This document shows positions 1-9,688 of a stretch of DNA of 64,000 nt, in pieces. The position numbers and the translations under genes were made by a program. Position 1 is the stretch's first letter; each line of letters starts with the position of its first letter. The stretch is from assembly GCA_002964805.2 (NCBI GenBank), contig PUDQ02000033.1, positions 124,001-188,000 of the forward strand. The letters run 5' to 3'. The stretch comes from Trametes villosa (Eukaryota > Basidiomycota > Agaricomycetes > Polyporales > Polyporaceae). Below the pieces are notes generated by a model. It did not search any database, was not told the origin of the DNA, and saw only the letters and a program-made list of their open reading frames with translations.

Positions 1-2
1 GG

Positions 3-1261
3 TCATTTGCTGAGGTTCCGGCGCGCCATGGAGGGCCCGGCTTCCGCAGCGCGGTGGCTGATCACCGGGTCGGACGTCGAGTGGCCCAGGCGGCGCGTCG
101 TGCGCTGCCGTCCACGCGGGGGCTCGCGCGCGCGCGCCTTCGCCTTCGCCTTGAGGATGCTGATGCCATCCTCGTCGTCCTCGTCGTCTGCCATGCACAT
201 GCCGTCCTCGTCCGGGTCCGCGAGCGTCGACTCGTCCTCGTCGCTCATGCACTCATCAAAGTCGCTGTCGCTGTCGTAGTCCGAGTCGTACTCGCGCTCG
301 CTCTCGCTCGCGCTGCTGTCGTAGTACGCGTGCGCGCGCCGCCAGTAGCGGCCGAGGAAGAGCTTGATCTCGGGGCCCATCTGCAGGTACTCCACGTTCC
401 GCGCAAGTCCTTCCCAGCTCAGCTCTCCGTTCTCGAGCGCTTCTTCCATGAAGGATGTCGACCCGAAGTAGACGTAGTGAATGAGATGGTGGAACGAGGC
501 GGGATCCGGGATGGGGAGATGGACGACGGGGTGCGTGCAGGTGGACGACGGTAGGATGGAAGGCAAGCGCAGCGAAGAGGCAGAGGACTGGCGCGAAAGC
601 GAGGGAGTGTCGAGGCCGGCTTTGGGAGCGGCGGCCAGATCGAAGGTGGACGCGCCACTGAGGAGGCCGCGGAACAGAGAAGAGTGCGCACACAGGTAGT
701 CCATGTGCAGCTACAGGGAGGCGTGAATACAGGTCCACGATACTACTGACAAAGAACGGACCTTCATGATCATGCGTCGAGGGCGTACCGGCTTCCGAGA
801 CGAGGTCGGCGCGGGACCGTCCTCAAGCCCGAAAGACTCTGAGCTCATCGAAGAGCTGATGCCCATCTGGCGGAAGGCGTCGCAGTCCACGGAGGGCCCT
901 GCGGTCTTGGGGGACATGTCGGAATCCAAGGAGACAACTGCGCATGCCGATGAGCCTCGGAGCGCGCGGGGCGGGAGACGGGACGCTCACCGATGGTGCA
1001 GTCGGAGGTCTCGGGCCTGCTCCAGTAGTGGGGCGCGAGGCGGCGGAGCTGGTCGATGATGTACTCGAGCGGGACACCGGCGAGAGCGGGCGGGGGGAAG
1101 GGGCGGGGGACGAAGGGGAGGGGGTGCATTGCACGGCGGGGCGCCAAAGAAGGATAGGAGGAGGGCAAGGCACCAGAGGACCGGGCAAACGGGGGAGGGC
1201 GAGCGGAAGCGGAAAGGCTTATAGGTGCGGGGGCGGGCGCGTTATTGTCTGCCAGAGACAT
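3..1261 (-). CDS. Clp1-like (clampless1) developmental regulator
   Basis: Three exons (1261-991, 937-762, 710-3) join in frame into 384 aa; the start is the ATG at 1261 and the stop lies at the window edge (5-3). The N-terminal 45 residues are Ala/Pro/Ser-rich. A conserved block P-L-E-Y-I-I-D-Q-L with APHYW follows, then L-H-M-D-Y-L and a segment rich in HLPIPDP and YVYFGST that ends with NVEYLQM and K-L-F-L-G-R-Y. From memory these blocks match the basidiomycete Clp1 family, which acts downstream of mating-type homeodomain proteins in clamp-connection formation. The C-terminus is a long acidic Asp/Glu/Ser tract and then a basic tail, suggesting a nuclear protein, but this is inference. A BTB/POZ-type adaptor is the alternative reading. 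The gene structure is more certain than the function. Confidence 0.65.
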
Positions 1262-3031
1262 GTTTTGGGCAAGGTATGTTGTGCGAGCTGGGCGGGTAGG
1301 GGGCTCCACCTGATTTAGCAGCCTCGAGCCGGCGGTGAGGCGGACTAGCAGAGTGCGGCTCCTGAGGACGGCTGTCAATTGTCTTCGACTCGGGACTTTG
1401 CCCAAGGATCAAAACGATGAAAAGGGAAGGTAGCGCGGCTGCACGCGAAGAAACAAAAGGGGGGAGTCAGAACGAAGAATGCCCGCGGTGGGAGCGGGAG
1501 GTAGAGTAGACGATTAGCAGCGTGTAGCGCTGATTTATAGCTACTCTGGCGCGGCGACGGCTTTCCCTCGCAACAGTGTCCGGCGCGGGGAGGGGACGAC
1601 GGGGAGTGGCAGCTGCAGATCTTCGAGAACCGGGCGGGGGCTCGCACGGCTCTGTTTGGCGCTCCGACCGCAATCCAATCTCCGTTCGGTCGCCATCGTT
1701 AGCGTTGCCCTCCACCCGATCCTCTTATTGTTCTCGCCTTCCTGTTTGAGAGCCTCGTGCCCGACGCGTGCCCCTCCCGGCGCCTCTGATCGCGCCTCCG
1801 TCCATTCCCCACGCGCTCTGCCGTCCATCATGATATTCCCCTCGCCCCTCGACGCCCGACATCATCCACACGCACTGCACGTCAGGAATCAGGATGCATC
1901 CGAGCACAGCGCCCACGTCCCGGGTCATGCGGCACCGCGTCCCCCCTGTCCCTTCCACCGCCGAGCATGCCAGAACCGCCGTGTCATTTTGAGCGCATCT
2001 AGCTCAAACAGATCCGTTGCTCGACTGCCCGCGCGCGATCGAACGCCGCCTGATCTTGGCGCAGGCGGTCGATAGCCTCGTGCGTTTAATATTTCCTCTC
2101 TTCATTTCGCATGACAGGAAGCCTCAGCCCACCCAATCTGGTGGCGACGCTGTGTTCATCTCCCCCACATTAAAACGACTGAGTCGGGCAGACTCTTCCC
2201 ACTGCCAGACTCACCTGAGTTCGAGCCGCGTCGAAGCCGCGCAGTTCCTGGAGGCCTGATAGCTCGCTTACCACTAGCTGGATCAGACTCCGATGCAGCA
2301 CTTGGGCCACAGCGCACTCTTCCTACTGCGAGGGACCATCGCGCGGCGTATTAGGTTCAGTCTGCGGCAAGAACTTCCACTGGAACGCGGGACATTCACG
2401 TAACATTGTCCACAGATCCCGGCCTACCGTCGAGGCCTGGGAAGACTCCTGACGGATCCGTCCTGTGTTTGTTGCGTACTTGCGCTGGTCGCGCGTATAG
2501 ACGTTCGGAATGATCCGAGTGCTCCTGGTACTAGACAATGCATGAGCGTGACCTGCAGTTGACAAAGGACTGTGTGCATTAGGCAGGAGAGGGAGTTCTG
2601 CGAGACCCACAGGAAGCGTTGATTCCAGAAGAACGAAGGTCAATGTTGGTGACGGCCGGACATTGCGCCAATCGCCGTGATGGCAAACAAACTAAGTAGA
2701 TCCCAGAAGCTTCCTAAGTCCTGCGGGATCGACTGCTGCATTGCTCGAAGCCTCCTATGAGCTTGTCGCCGCCGCGTTTGAAACGGCGTTTCAGGCGCAC
2801 GGAAAGTAAAGGACTCCTCTCGATGACGTCCCCAAGTCCTAACATACCGAACCAAGCCGTGCCGTTAGAGAGACCGTGTGCTCGAGAAGCAACGACATTC
2901 CGTAACCCGAGGCCGCCTGATCATCATTCCTGCCGCAGGCTTGAAGCTTGATCTCCCACCGCCGTCATCATGCGGGCCAGGCCAGCGCGGACAGCCGAGC
3001 ATCTCCCCCGCGTCGCGTAGCGCAAGAAAAC
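1262..3031. other. Intergenic, no gene seen
   Basis: This should hold the clp1-like promoter at its left end. Open frames here are short and overlap one another on both strands without splice logic or recognisable motifs. A minus-strand frame at 2643-2323 has protein-like composition, but nothing in it is recognisable. Confidence 0.5.
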
Positions 3032-3040
3032 AATAAGGAC
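3032..3040. repeat. Target-site duplication, left copy
   Basis: The nine bases AATAAGGAC lie directly outside the left inverted-repeat arm and are repeated exactly at 4401-4409 outside the right arm. This is the footprint expected from insertion of the element at 3041-4400. Confidence 0.85.
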
Positions 3041-3466
3041 CAGGCTCCTAAAACCATCCGTCGTTGGTGTGTTCTCGTTCCCTAAGTCCTGTAGCGGGGG
3101 TTTATGTAGATTACCGTTTTGGGTATGTCAGAATTTACGCGAATTTAAGCGAGATTAGTCATATGTTATTCGCGGAGGGTTACCTTTTATATCACCAGCG
3201 GGGGAAGAGAACACACCAAGACGGCTGGCCTTTTTGTCACCCCGAGGTTCATCCGACAACGTTGTGCACCTGAAGCGCTCAGAAAAAGCCAAACAGACGC
3301 GCGGAATTGTCGCGCCTCGGTTAATATCAAAAAAGCGCCAGCATCTCGCGCGACCTCGGTGGCGCGTCGCGCGGCAGCACGCGCGAATGCCCTGAGCATG
3401 CAAGGACTCAAGCCGCGTTGCGCGCGAGCCCCTCCTGGGTGTACGCAGGCGCTCTGGACATAGTAC
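3041..3466 (+). repeat. Left terminal inverted repeat, 426 bp
   Basis: The arm begins CAGGCTCCTAAAACC and its reverse complement is 3975-4400. It carries incidental 69-aa and longer open frames that reappear identically in the other arm because the DNA is the same; they are not genes. Confidence 0.9.
3058..3224. repeat. Subterminal inverted repeat inside the left arm
   Basis: A motif at 3058-3082 (core TTGGTGTGTTCTC) recurs in opposite orientation at 3202-3224, differing by two single-base gaps. By symmetry the right arm has the same pair at 4217-4239 and 4359-4383. Four copies spaced this way resemble subterminal transposase-binding sites; that role is inference. Confidence 0.6.
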
Positions 3467-3974
3467 GCCAAAAGTTCTGGTGGCGTTCCACCGCCCCTGA
3501 CAGGCGATGCGCACGGCGCGCGCGTATACCGCGTGCACACTTTCCTTTGATTCTTCAAGACTACAGTGCACACGCCAGCCGTGGTGTTCTCTGCGGGTTC
3601 CGAACTCCCGCAAATGCGTGTGCCCCTAGTTACTAGTATAACGCCTTCTGTTTCACGGGCCGCGCGAGCGGGGCGCAGCGTCCAATCTCAGGTACCTAAT
3701 GTTGTAGTACCGGTGGCGCTCAGTGCGGGGGGCCCCTCGCGCGCCCATCGCACCCTCGCGCACCCTCGCACGCTCATCGCACCCACCCGCGTCCACCCTT
3801 AACCAATTCGCGCCGACATTTTCTGGGCAGACGCTAGAATATATATCTCATTTGCTCTGCATGGTACTTGACGCCAGTGCCGCCTGGCATGTCTAGTAGC
3901 TTGCTTCCATTCCGGCGTAGCGGCTCATCAATGCATGAATACTAGTGCACGAATACCTACAATGGATATGTAGT

Positions 3975-4400
3975 GTACTATGTCCAGAGCGCCTGCGTAC
4001 ACCCAGGAGGGGCTCGCGCGCAACGCGGCTTGAGTCCTTGCATGCTCAGGGCATTCGCGCGTGCTGCCGCGCGACGCGCCACCGAGGTCGCGCGAGATGC
4101 TGGCGCTTTTTTGATATTAACCGAGGCGCGACAATTCCGCGCGTCTGTTTGGCTTTTTCTGAGCGCTTCAGGTGCACAACGTTGTCGGATGAACCTCGGG
4201 GTGACAAAAAGGCCAGCCGTCTTGGTGTGTTCTCTTCCCCCGCTGGTGATATAAAAGGTAACCCTCCGCGAATAACATATGACTAATCTCGCTTAAATTC
4301 GCGTAAATTCTGACATACCCAAAACGGTAATCTACATAAACCCCCGCTACAGGACTTAGGGAACGAGAACACACCAACGACGGATGGTTTTAGGAGCCTG
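3975..4400 (-). repeat. Right terminal inverted repeat, 426 bp
   Basis: This is the inverted copy of 3041-3466. Every position p pairs with 7441-p, so there are no insertions or deletions between the arms. Confidence 0.9.
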
Positions 4401-4409
4401 AATAAGGAC
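4401..4409. repeat. Target-site duplication, right copy
   Basis: The bases AATAAGGAC match 3032-3040 exactly and abut the outer end of the right arm. Confidence 0.85.
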
Positions 4410-5389
4410 CAGCCTTCGCGGAAGTCGGCAGGGGGATCTCCGTGTCGTCGGCGGCGGCTGCTCTGATGATGAGCCACACAAGTGACAAGGCAGCATCCTA
4501 CATATCATCCGAAGCCGATGGGAGGCCCGGGTGAATGGAGAGTCGGTGCCACTGCCAGGAGCGTATTAGGTTCGTCTGCGCAGAACCGGCACCTTCCAGC
4601 GCAGTGTTGCCCGTCCACATATGGAACCTAAGTTGACGTAGGGTACGGGAGTCTGTCTTGCGCCTCCGCCGCCGTCCCCACGGAATGCTGGATAGCGGCG
4701 AGGCGCTGCAGCGGCCATGCGGAACCCGCATACCACGGCGCTTCGTGTGGATTCGCCGAGACGCCGCGTAGAGGAAGCTCTTTTCGTTGCGCCGAGGCGC
4801 ACTGGTATGCATCGCGCATCACGTACAAGTTACAACGCATGTCAGTGCGAGTCATGGCGCAGCGAGCCTGGGGCTGGAGAGTCATGTTGACTGCCGCGGC
4901 GAGGGAAGAGCTTCGAGATACGCGGTTTGTGACGGGTGCTCCAGGCCACCTGCAAGCGCAAATGGAAGTACGTACGGTGGCGGGGCGGCAGATGTCGCGT
5001 ATGCACACGACATGCGCCAGTGCGTCGTACCAGAGAAGTGAACATATGCACCGATAGAGCACCTCTGTCGTCGGGCGATGTCTCAAGAAGCCACAGTAGA
5101 TCCAGAGTAGCCGCCTACTAGTCAAGACATATTGCGGCCGTAGCTTCGTCGGCGTGCCGAAGCCTGCTTACCAGCACAATAGTAAGTCAGATCAAGCAGT
5201 GAACAGGTCAAACCACGAGCGAGCTGCTAGAAACTGAGTAAGATTGCCAGGAGTGTCGAGGAAGAGGGACAAGCACCGTAAGCGCCTGTTCGGCGCGTCT
5301 GGGGTGGTGACCGCGTCTCACGCGCCTCGCTCCTGGCCATGACAGACCCTCGCGCTCATGCAAATGAAGGCATAGGTTATGAATGTATA
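4410..5389. other. Intergenic, no gene seen
   Basis: No open frame here has convincing splice sites or motifs. Around 4560-4600 the sequence GCGTATTAGGTTC recurs with an imperfect extension near 2346, possibly an old repeat. Confidence 0.45.
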
Positions 5390-8300
5390 GATTGTGTCGG
5401 GAGTGAGTAGCCGCATAGGGGCCTCTAATCGAGTCAGATACATGTGGAGGATACATGAGAATATATGGCCAGGGATACATGAGGTGAATATTGATACACT
5501 ATGTGAAGTCGAGTCGAATCAGAAAGAAACATCGGCGCCACTTGGGGGCACACCGCTCGAAGACTGAGAGCTAGACTGTGGGGAACATCTCTTTGGGGTC
5601 TACTTCCGGGGGACATTGAGCGCGAGGGGCTCGAGGGGACCGCCCGCCTTCCTCTTCCCGCCCCGGGTGCGCTTGGAGGAGCCCGGGGAAGGGGAGGGCG
5701 TTGCCGGCTCGGTCGCCGAGTCTGCGAGGCGCGCGGATGTCGTGGAAGGGGTCAGGAAGACTCTGGAGCGGCGACGGTCCTTGGGGGACGAGGAGGCGAG
5801 CGAGTCCGCAGTGGATGGCGAGGGGATGCCCGGAGACTCAGGCGAGCGTCCCTTCGCGCGGCGGCGCGAGCGTTTGGCGGGCGTTGACGCGTTCCCGACG
5901 GACTCGGAAAACTGGGAGAACTCGGCGGAAAGGTCGGCGGGGAAGGAGTTGTCGGACTCGAGCGTCCCTGAACGTGACGACTCCTTGCCCTTGCCCTTTC
6001 CCTTCGTCTTCGACTTGCCCGGGGACGACGCCTTCTCGGGGTTCGGGATCGCTGTGATTAAGGAGTTGCTGCCGTTGCCGGACCACGAGGAGCCCTGCGC
6101 GCGGATGACTGAGTCGTCGCCGTCGAGGAGGTTGGGGGCGTTGTCGTCGATGCGCCTGACGGACGGCGACTGGGCCGGCTCCTCGCACTTGGCAGCGGGT
6201 GCTGACTTCCGCGGGCTCTCCTTGTGGTAGAACGAGTCAAGGTCCTTCAGGATGAAGGAAGATCCGTGTTGGAGCAATTGGGATTGGTTGCAGACCGGGA
6301 TCTCGAAGGATGGCCGCTCCTTGACCTTGGCGTTCTCCTGTTCATCCTCCTCGGACAGCGAATTATCGAACTGCGCGGCGCCGAGAGAGATGTCGCCGTG
6401 TAGAAGGTCGATGGAGACGTCCCTGAGCTTGTCCTGGATGGTGAACGACGAGTCCTCCGCGGGAGTGGGGCACCTGGGGCGGACAGTGGAGGTCGAGCAG
6501 TGGGCGGACGAGGACGAAGATGAGACTAGCGACTGATGCTCTTCCTTATGCTTCTCCTCCCTGTCCGGGAAAGACAGGTCTGGCCTGGTGTCGCCGAGGG
6601 AGATGTCGCCGCCCAGCAAGTCAGAGAAGTCCTTGAACTTCGCCAGTTGATCCGCGATGACGACCGACTCCTCCGCGGGCTCGACGCTCTGCGTCTCCTG
6701 CGCACACTCCTGCTCTGCGGAAAGTGGGCTGCTTGTGCACGACGAGCTCATCCCAACTACGTGGCCTGGGATGGTCTTGTTGCTTGAGAGGCTGCAGGGA
6801 TCGCCCATCTCCGCCAAATCGTCCCGGATTTTGAGGGACGTGATGGCGGGTATGACGCATGGGCGAATGGTGTCAGTCGAACACTGGTCGGAGGCGGGTG
6901 ATGACGCAGAGAGGGATGGCGACAGGCGTGCAGAGGTCGAGGGCTTGGAAGGAGTAGAGGGCTTGGTGGGTGAGGGCGAGGACGCCTCCGGTGACAGGGA
7001 CGGTTGAGCAGGACGGGGTGTGACTGAGCTGAGCGTCTCCGTGCCTAGCTGTCCGATGATGTACGTCGTCGGCGTCCTTAGGTTCGCGTTTACGAGCGCC
7101 AGCTGCGTCCTCAGGTTCACGTTTACGAGCCCCAGCTGTGTCCTTAGGTTCGCGTTCTCCTGGTCCCGTTCTTTGAGTTCGGCCTTGTGCCCCTCGAGAG
7201 CGCGTGCGTTGGCCGCCTCGTATTGCTGGACCACGAGCCGCGCACGTATGTCAGCGTCCACGGCAGCTTGCTCCTTGAACCCGGCGAATTCGCGAGCTAG
7301 CTGTGCATGCTTGGCCTGTGTGGGGCAAGTCAGCCGAAGAAAGCGCACGGGGCGAAGAAATACATGCCTGCAGATCCACGTTGTCTCTTGTCAAGTCTTC
7401 CAGCTCCTTGTTCTGAGACTTCTTGACCGCCTTGTCCTGCTGCGCACGATCCTAAGTAGAACGTAAGAAAATGTAGACTCTGAGGGCGGAAGCTGCTCCT
7501 GACCTTCAGCTGTGCGACCTCCGAATGGGCAGCATCCAGCCGTGTCACGTAGGCGCTAACCGCGTCGCCAGCCTGGGTGAGGAGGCCCTCATGCTCAGCC
7601 AGCTTGGCGCAGAGAGCACGTTTTGACCTCTTCAACTTGTCGTTGTCGGCCTTGAGTTGGGCCTCACGGTCCCGGTCCTGCTCGCGCGCCTGTTCCGATG
7701 CCGCTAGTCGCATGCGAGCGTTGGCCAGCTCGGCCTCCAGCTCTGCGATCCTCTGGGCAGCCCGAGCAGCGTCCTCGTCCTTCCGCGTAAGCGCTTCTTC
7801 CTGCCGCGCGACCGCCGCCTTCTGTGTGCGGACCGTCGACCGTGTCGTCGACCAGAACGCGTTGAGGTCCGCGAGCGTGTTCTCGCTGGCCGCAGACGAC
7901 GCGCTCGCGTTGGTCAAGGTGGAGGTGGATCCAGTGCTGAAAGACGCCTCTATGTCGCTGCTCAGGCTCGCCCCGTCCTTATCCTTGGTGACGAGGGTCG
8001 CGTCGACCTCGTAGATCGTGCGGTCACTAGCCTCGCCTTCGCAGATGACTTTGTTCTTGACGGTGGCCGCGGCGTCGACTTCCTGGAGTTGATCGTTCTC
8101 GCACGCAGCAGAGGTCACCTTGCAATCCAGGGAGGCTAGCCAGGCGAGCAGGTGGCGGATGCAGAAAGCCACGAGCCTAGCGCGGAGTCGCACGAGGAGC
8201 CGCCGACCGCGGAAGAGGACACTAGTGAGGAATAGGCGCAGGAAAGACCAAGACAAGTCGACTAGAGCCGAGGGCCGGGACAGGTAGGAGAGGAGGCTGA

Positions 8301-8730
8301 GGATTGAAGCGAGCCTTCCAGACACCAGCGAGTACAGACTAGACAGGAAGACGAAGGTCGGCGCAACCAGCCCCAGGGAGATCAGGCGAACCGTCGTAGC
8401 GATGTAGCGAACGAGGGAGATGACGACGCGAGACACGACGACGACGAGGGTGACCAGAAGGACCAGGACGAAGAGGATGGCCAAGACGAAGAACCAGATG
8501 CCGATGCCATCGAAGAACTCGAGGGACTTGCCGGGGACGATTGCGATAGGGTGAGTGTAGTTCATGTTGGGGTTGGGTTGTACGTGTATGTTGGTAAGGA
8601 GGGAAATCCGGGAGAGGTCGTAGAGCGGACATGTCTACCTGCCAGGAGGCTGACCAGGTTGAGGCTGGGGGAAGGCTGACAGTGTCGGACTCGGTGTAGA
8701 CCGCCATGCTGATCGGGCTCGTGGCCCAAA
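5390..8730 (-). repeat. Segmental duplication, copy 1 (inverted relative to 33845-36157)
   Basis: Coding sequence, introns, about 150 bp upstream of the start codon and about 200 bp downstream of the stop are all recognisable in inverted orientation near 34-36 kb. The shared downstream part includes several CATGTAT motifs. Boundaries are approximate because they were set by eye. Confidence 0.75.
5600..8565 (-). CDS. Membrane-anchored coiled-coil protein, family unknown (copy 1, intact)
   Basis: Three exons (8565-7504, 7451-7368, 7315-5600) give 953 aa. I do not recognise the family. The N-terminus has a V-P-G motif, then one or two hydrophobic segments at about residues 20-60 and more hydrophobic stretches to about 150. 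Next comes a heptad-rich region (about 240-420) with a short N-L-R-T-Q-L repeat. The C-terminal half is Ser/Pro/Glu-rich and contains a duplicated GDISLG motif (LLGGDISLGD and LLHGDISLGA); the tail is basic and rich in K/R clusters. This suggests a membrane-tethered scaffold with a long cytoplasmic or nucleoplasmic tail. Intron 2 has a GC donor at 7367-7366 where the duplicate has GT. An inverted, degraded copy lies at 34016-35942 and a divergent relative at 31987-33198. Confidence 0.75.
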
Positions 8731-9178
8731 ATATAGTCCGAGTATAGAAGTATCAAGGGTCACATGCAACTATTCAGCATAGATTCGTTGGCTTGCCAGT
8801 AGGAAACTTACGTGGGGCGGCAGGAGGAGGTTTAGATTGAAGAAAGCTAGCGCCCATAACCCGCTGGACTTGAGAGCCCAACTCGGCGAGTAGCCAGCTA
8901 ATCTTGCACGCTCTACTCCACATAAAAATTCCACGGAGAATCGTTGCTCTGTTCTGACGATACACCTGAGCGATGCGACGAACTTTCGGGCGAGAGTGAG
9001 TGCAAGCAGCAACAAGAGGATCAGCCGCATTAGGCGCGCGTTCGACGCGTCTCGGGTGGCGATAGTGTGGCGATCGCGTCTCGCGCGCCGCGACGCGCCC
9101 ACGCGTCTTGCTTCCGTACACTCACTCACTGAAACCCTTGCTTTGCCCATGTAAAACGTCCTTTCTCGAGAAATTGCC
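8566..9178. other. Divergent promoter region
   Basis: This 613-bp interval separates two divergently transcribed genes. The part next to 8565 (to about 8730) is conserved in the second copy near 33.85-34.0 kb. The part next to DAD3 contains two ACGCGT boxes, listed separately. No further gene is seen. Confidence 0.5.
9045..9106. promoter_or_regulatory. Two MCB (ACGCGT) boxes upstream of DAD3
   Basis: ACGCGT occurs at 9045-9050 and 9101-9106, that is 134 and 78 bases before the DAD3 start codon. ACGCGT is the binding core of MBF-type G1/S regulators in fungi, and DAD3 is a mitotic gene, so cell-cycle control is plausible. The sequence is palindromic and the local GC content is high, so chance occurrence is possible. 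Confidence 0.4.
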
Positions 9179-9611
9179 ATGTCCTCTGCTTTGTCGAACA
9201 GCACCGTCTTCGAGGCGAACCCCTACGAAGGACATCCCAATCTATCCGAACTCGAGGCGGAGGTGCTGTGGCAATATGCGAAGCTATCGCAGAACATCAA
9301 AGAGGTACGGCCTTCTGTACTCTGCACATCGTACAAGAACATCCCTCATACAGCCCGCAGTTGATTGCGGAAACGCGTCGCGTGAGCGAGGCTCCGGACG
9401 AGAAGCTGCTGAAGCAGCTCCGAGCGTTAGAAGTGAAGATGGGCCTCGTCTTGACCCTGGTGCGCATCTCTCGTGCTCGACAGCCACACGCCGCTGAACC
9501 AGCGCACTCTGACAGTTCAAAGCATCCGTGTGGGCCGTCATCAACGAGCAGCCCATGGCAGACGCCTCCGCATACGCCGATACCACGGCCGATGATACCA
9601 TCAGACACTGA
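9179..9611 (+). CDS. DAD3: DASH complex subunit Dad3
   Basis: Exons 9179-9304, 9361-9459 and 9516-9611 encode 106 aa. The core NPYEGHP...LSELEAEVLW, then SEAPDE and KMGLVLTLFKASVWAV, is the Dad3 signature. Dad3 belongs to the ten-subunit DASH/Dam1 ring that couples kinetochores to spindle microtubules. The length is close to the roughly 95-110 aa usual for the family. All three junctions are GT-AG and both introns are in phase 0. The gene is tail-to-tail with ARPC1, with only 77 bases between the stop codons, so the transcripts probably overlap. Two ACGCGT boxes lie upstream. Confidence 0.9.
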
Positions 9612-9688
9612 CGTCCGTCCCCATCCTGCCATTCCGAACTGTATCCGCCACAGTCTTGTTTCTATGCTACACTATTGTATCGCTATAT

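Larger units (their letters stand above)
3041..4400. mobile_element. Non-autonomous long-TIR (foldback / MULE-like) DNA transposon
   Basis: A 1360-bp element is bounded by two inverted arms of exactly 426 bp (3041-3466 and 3975-4400) around a 508-bp unique core. The same 9-bp sequence flanks it on each side. I saw no mismatch between the arms when reading them in opposite directions. Nine-base target duplications and long inverted repeats are typical of the Mutator superfamily, but no transposase is encoded, so the element must be mobilised in trans. The core (3467-3974) is GC-rich with short CGCACCCTCG-type repeats and an AT run near 3840. Identical arms imply recent insertion or gene conversion. 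Removing the element and one 9-bp copy restores a continuous empty site. Confidence 0.85.

Noticed and set aside
54..554. 166-aa plus-strand open frame over the clp1-like gene
   Set aside because: It is the antisense of the acidic/Ser coding tract; low-complexity codons on the other strand produce long spurious frames.
3064..4377. Identical 69-aa frames in the two transposon arms, and the 113/152-aa frames
   Set aside because: Their identity follows from the inverted repeat itself; there is no initiation context, domain or transposase motif.
2323..4640. Weak similarity between 2340-2380 and 4560-4600 as a long duplicated element around the transposon
   Set aside because: Only a short run matches; the flanks diverge at once, so it cannot be distinguished from chance without alignment.
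4628..5125. 165-aa minus-strand frame
   Set aside because: Unbiased composition, rich in Cys/Arg/Thr, no motif, no splice partners.
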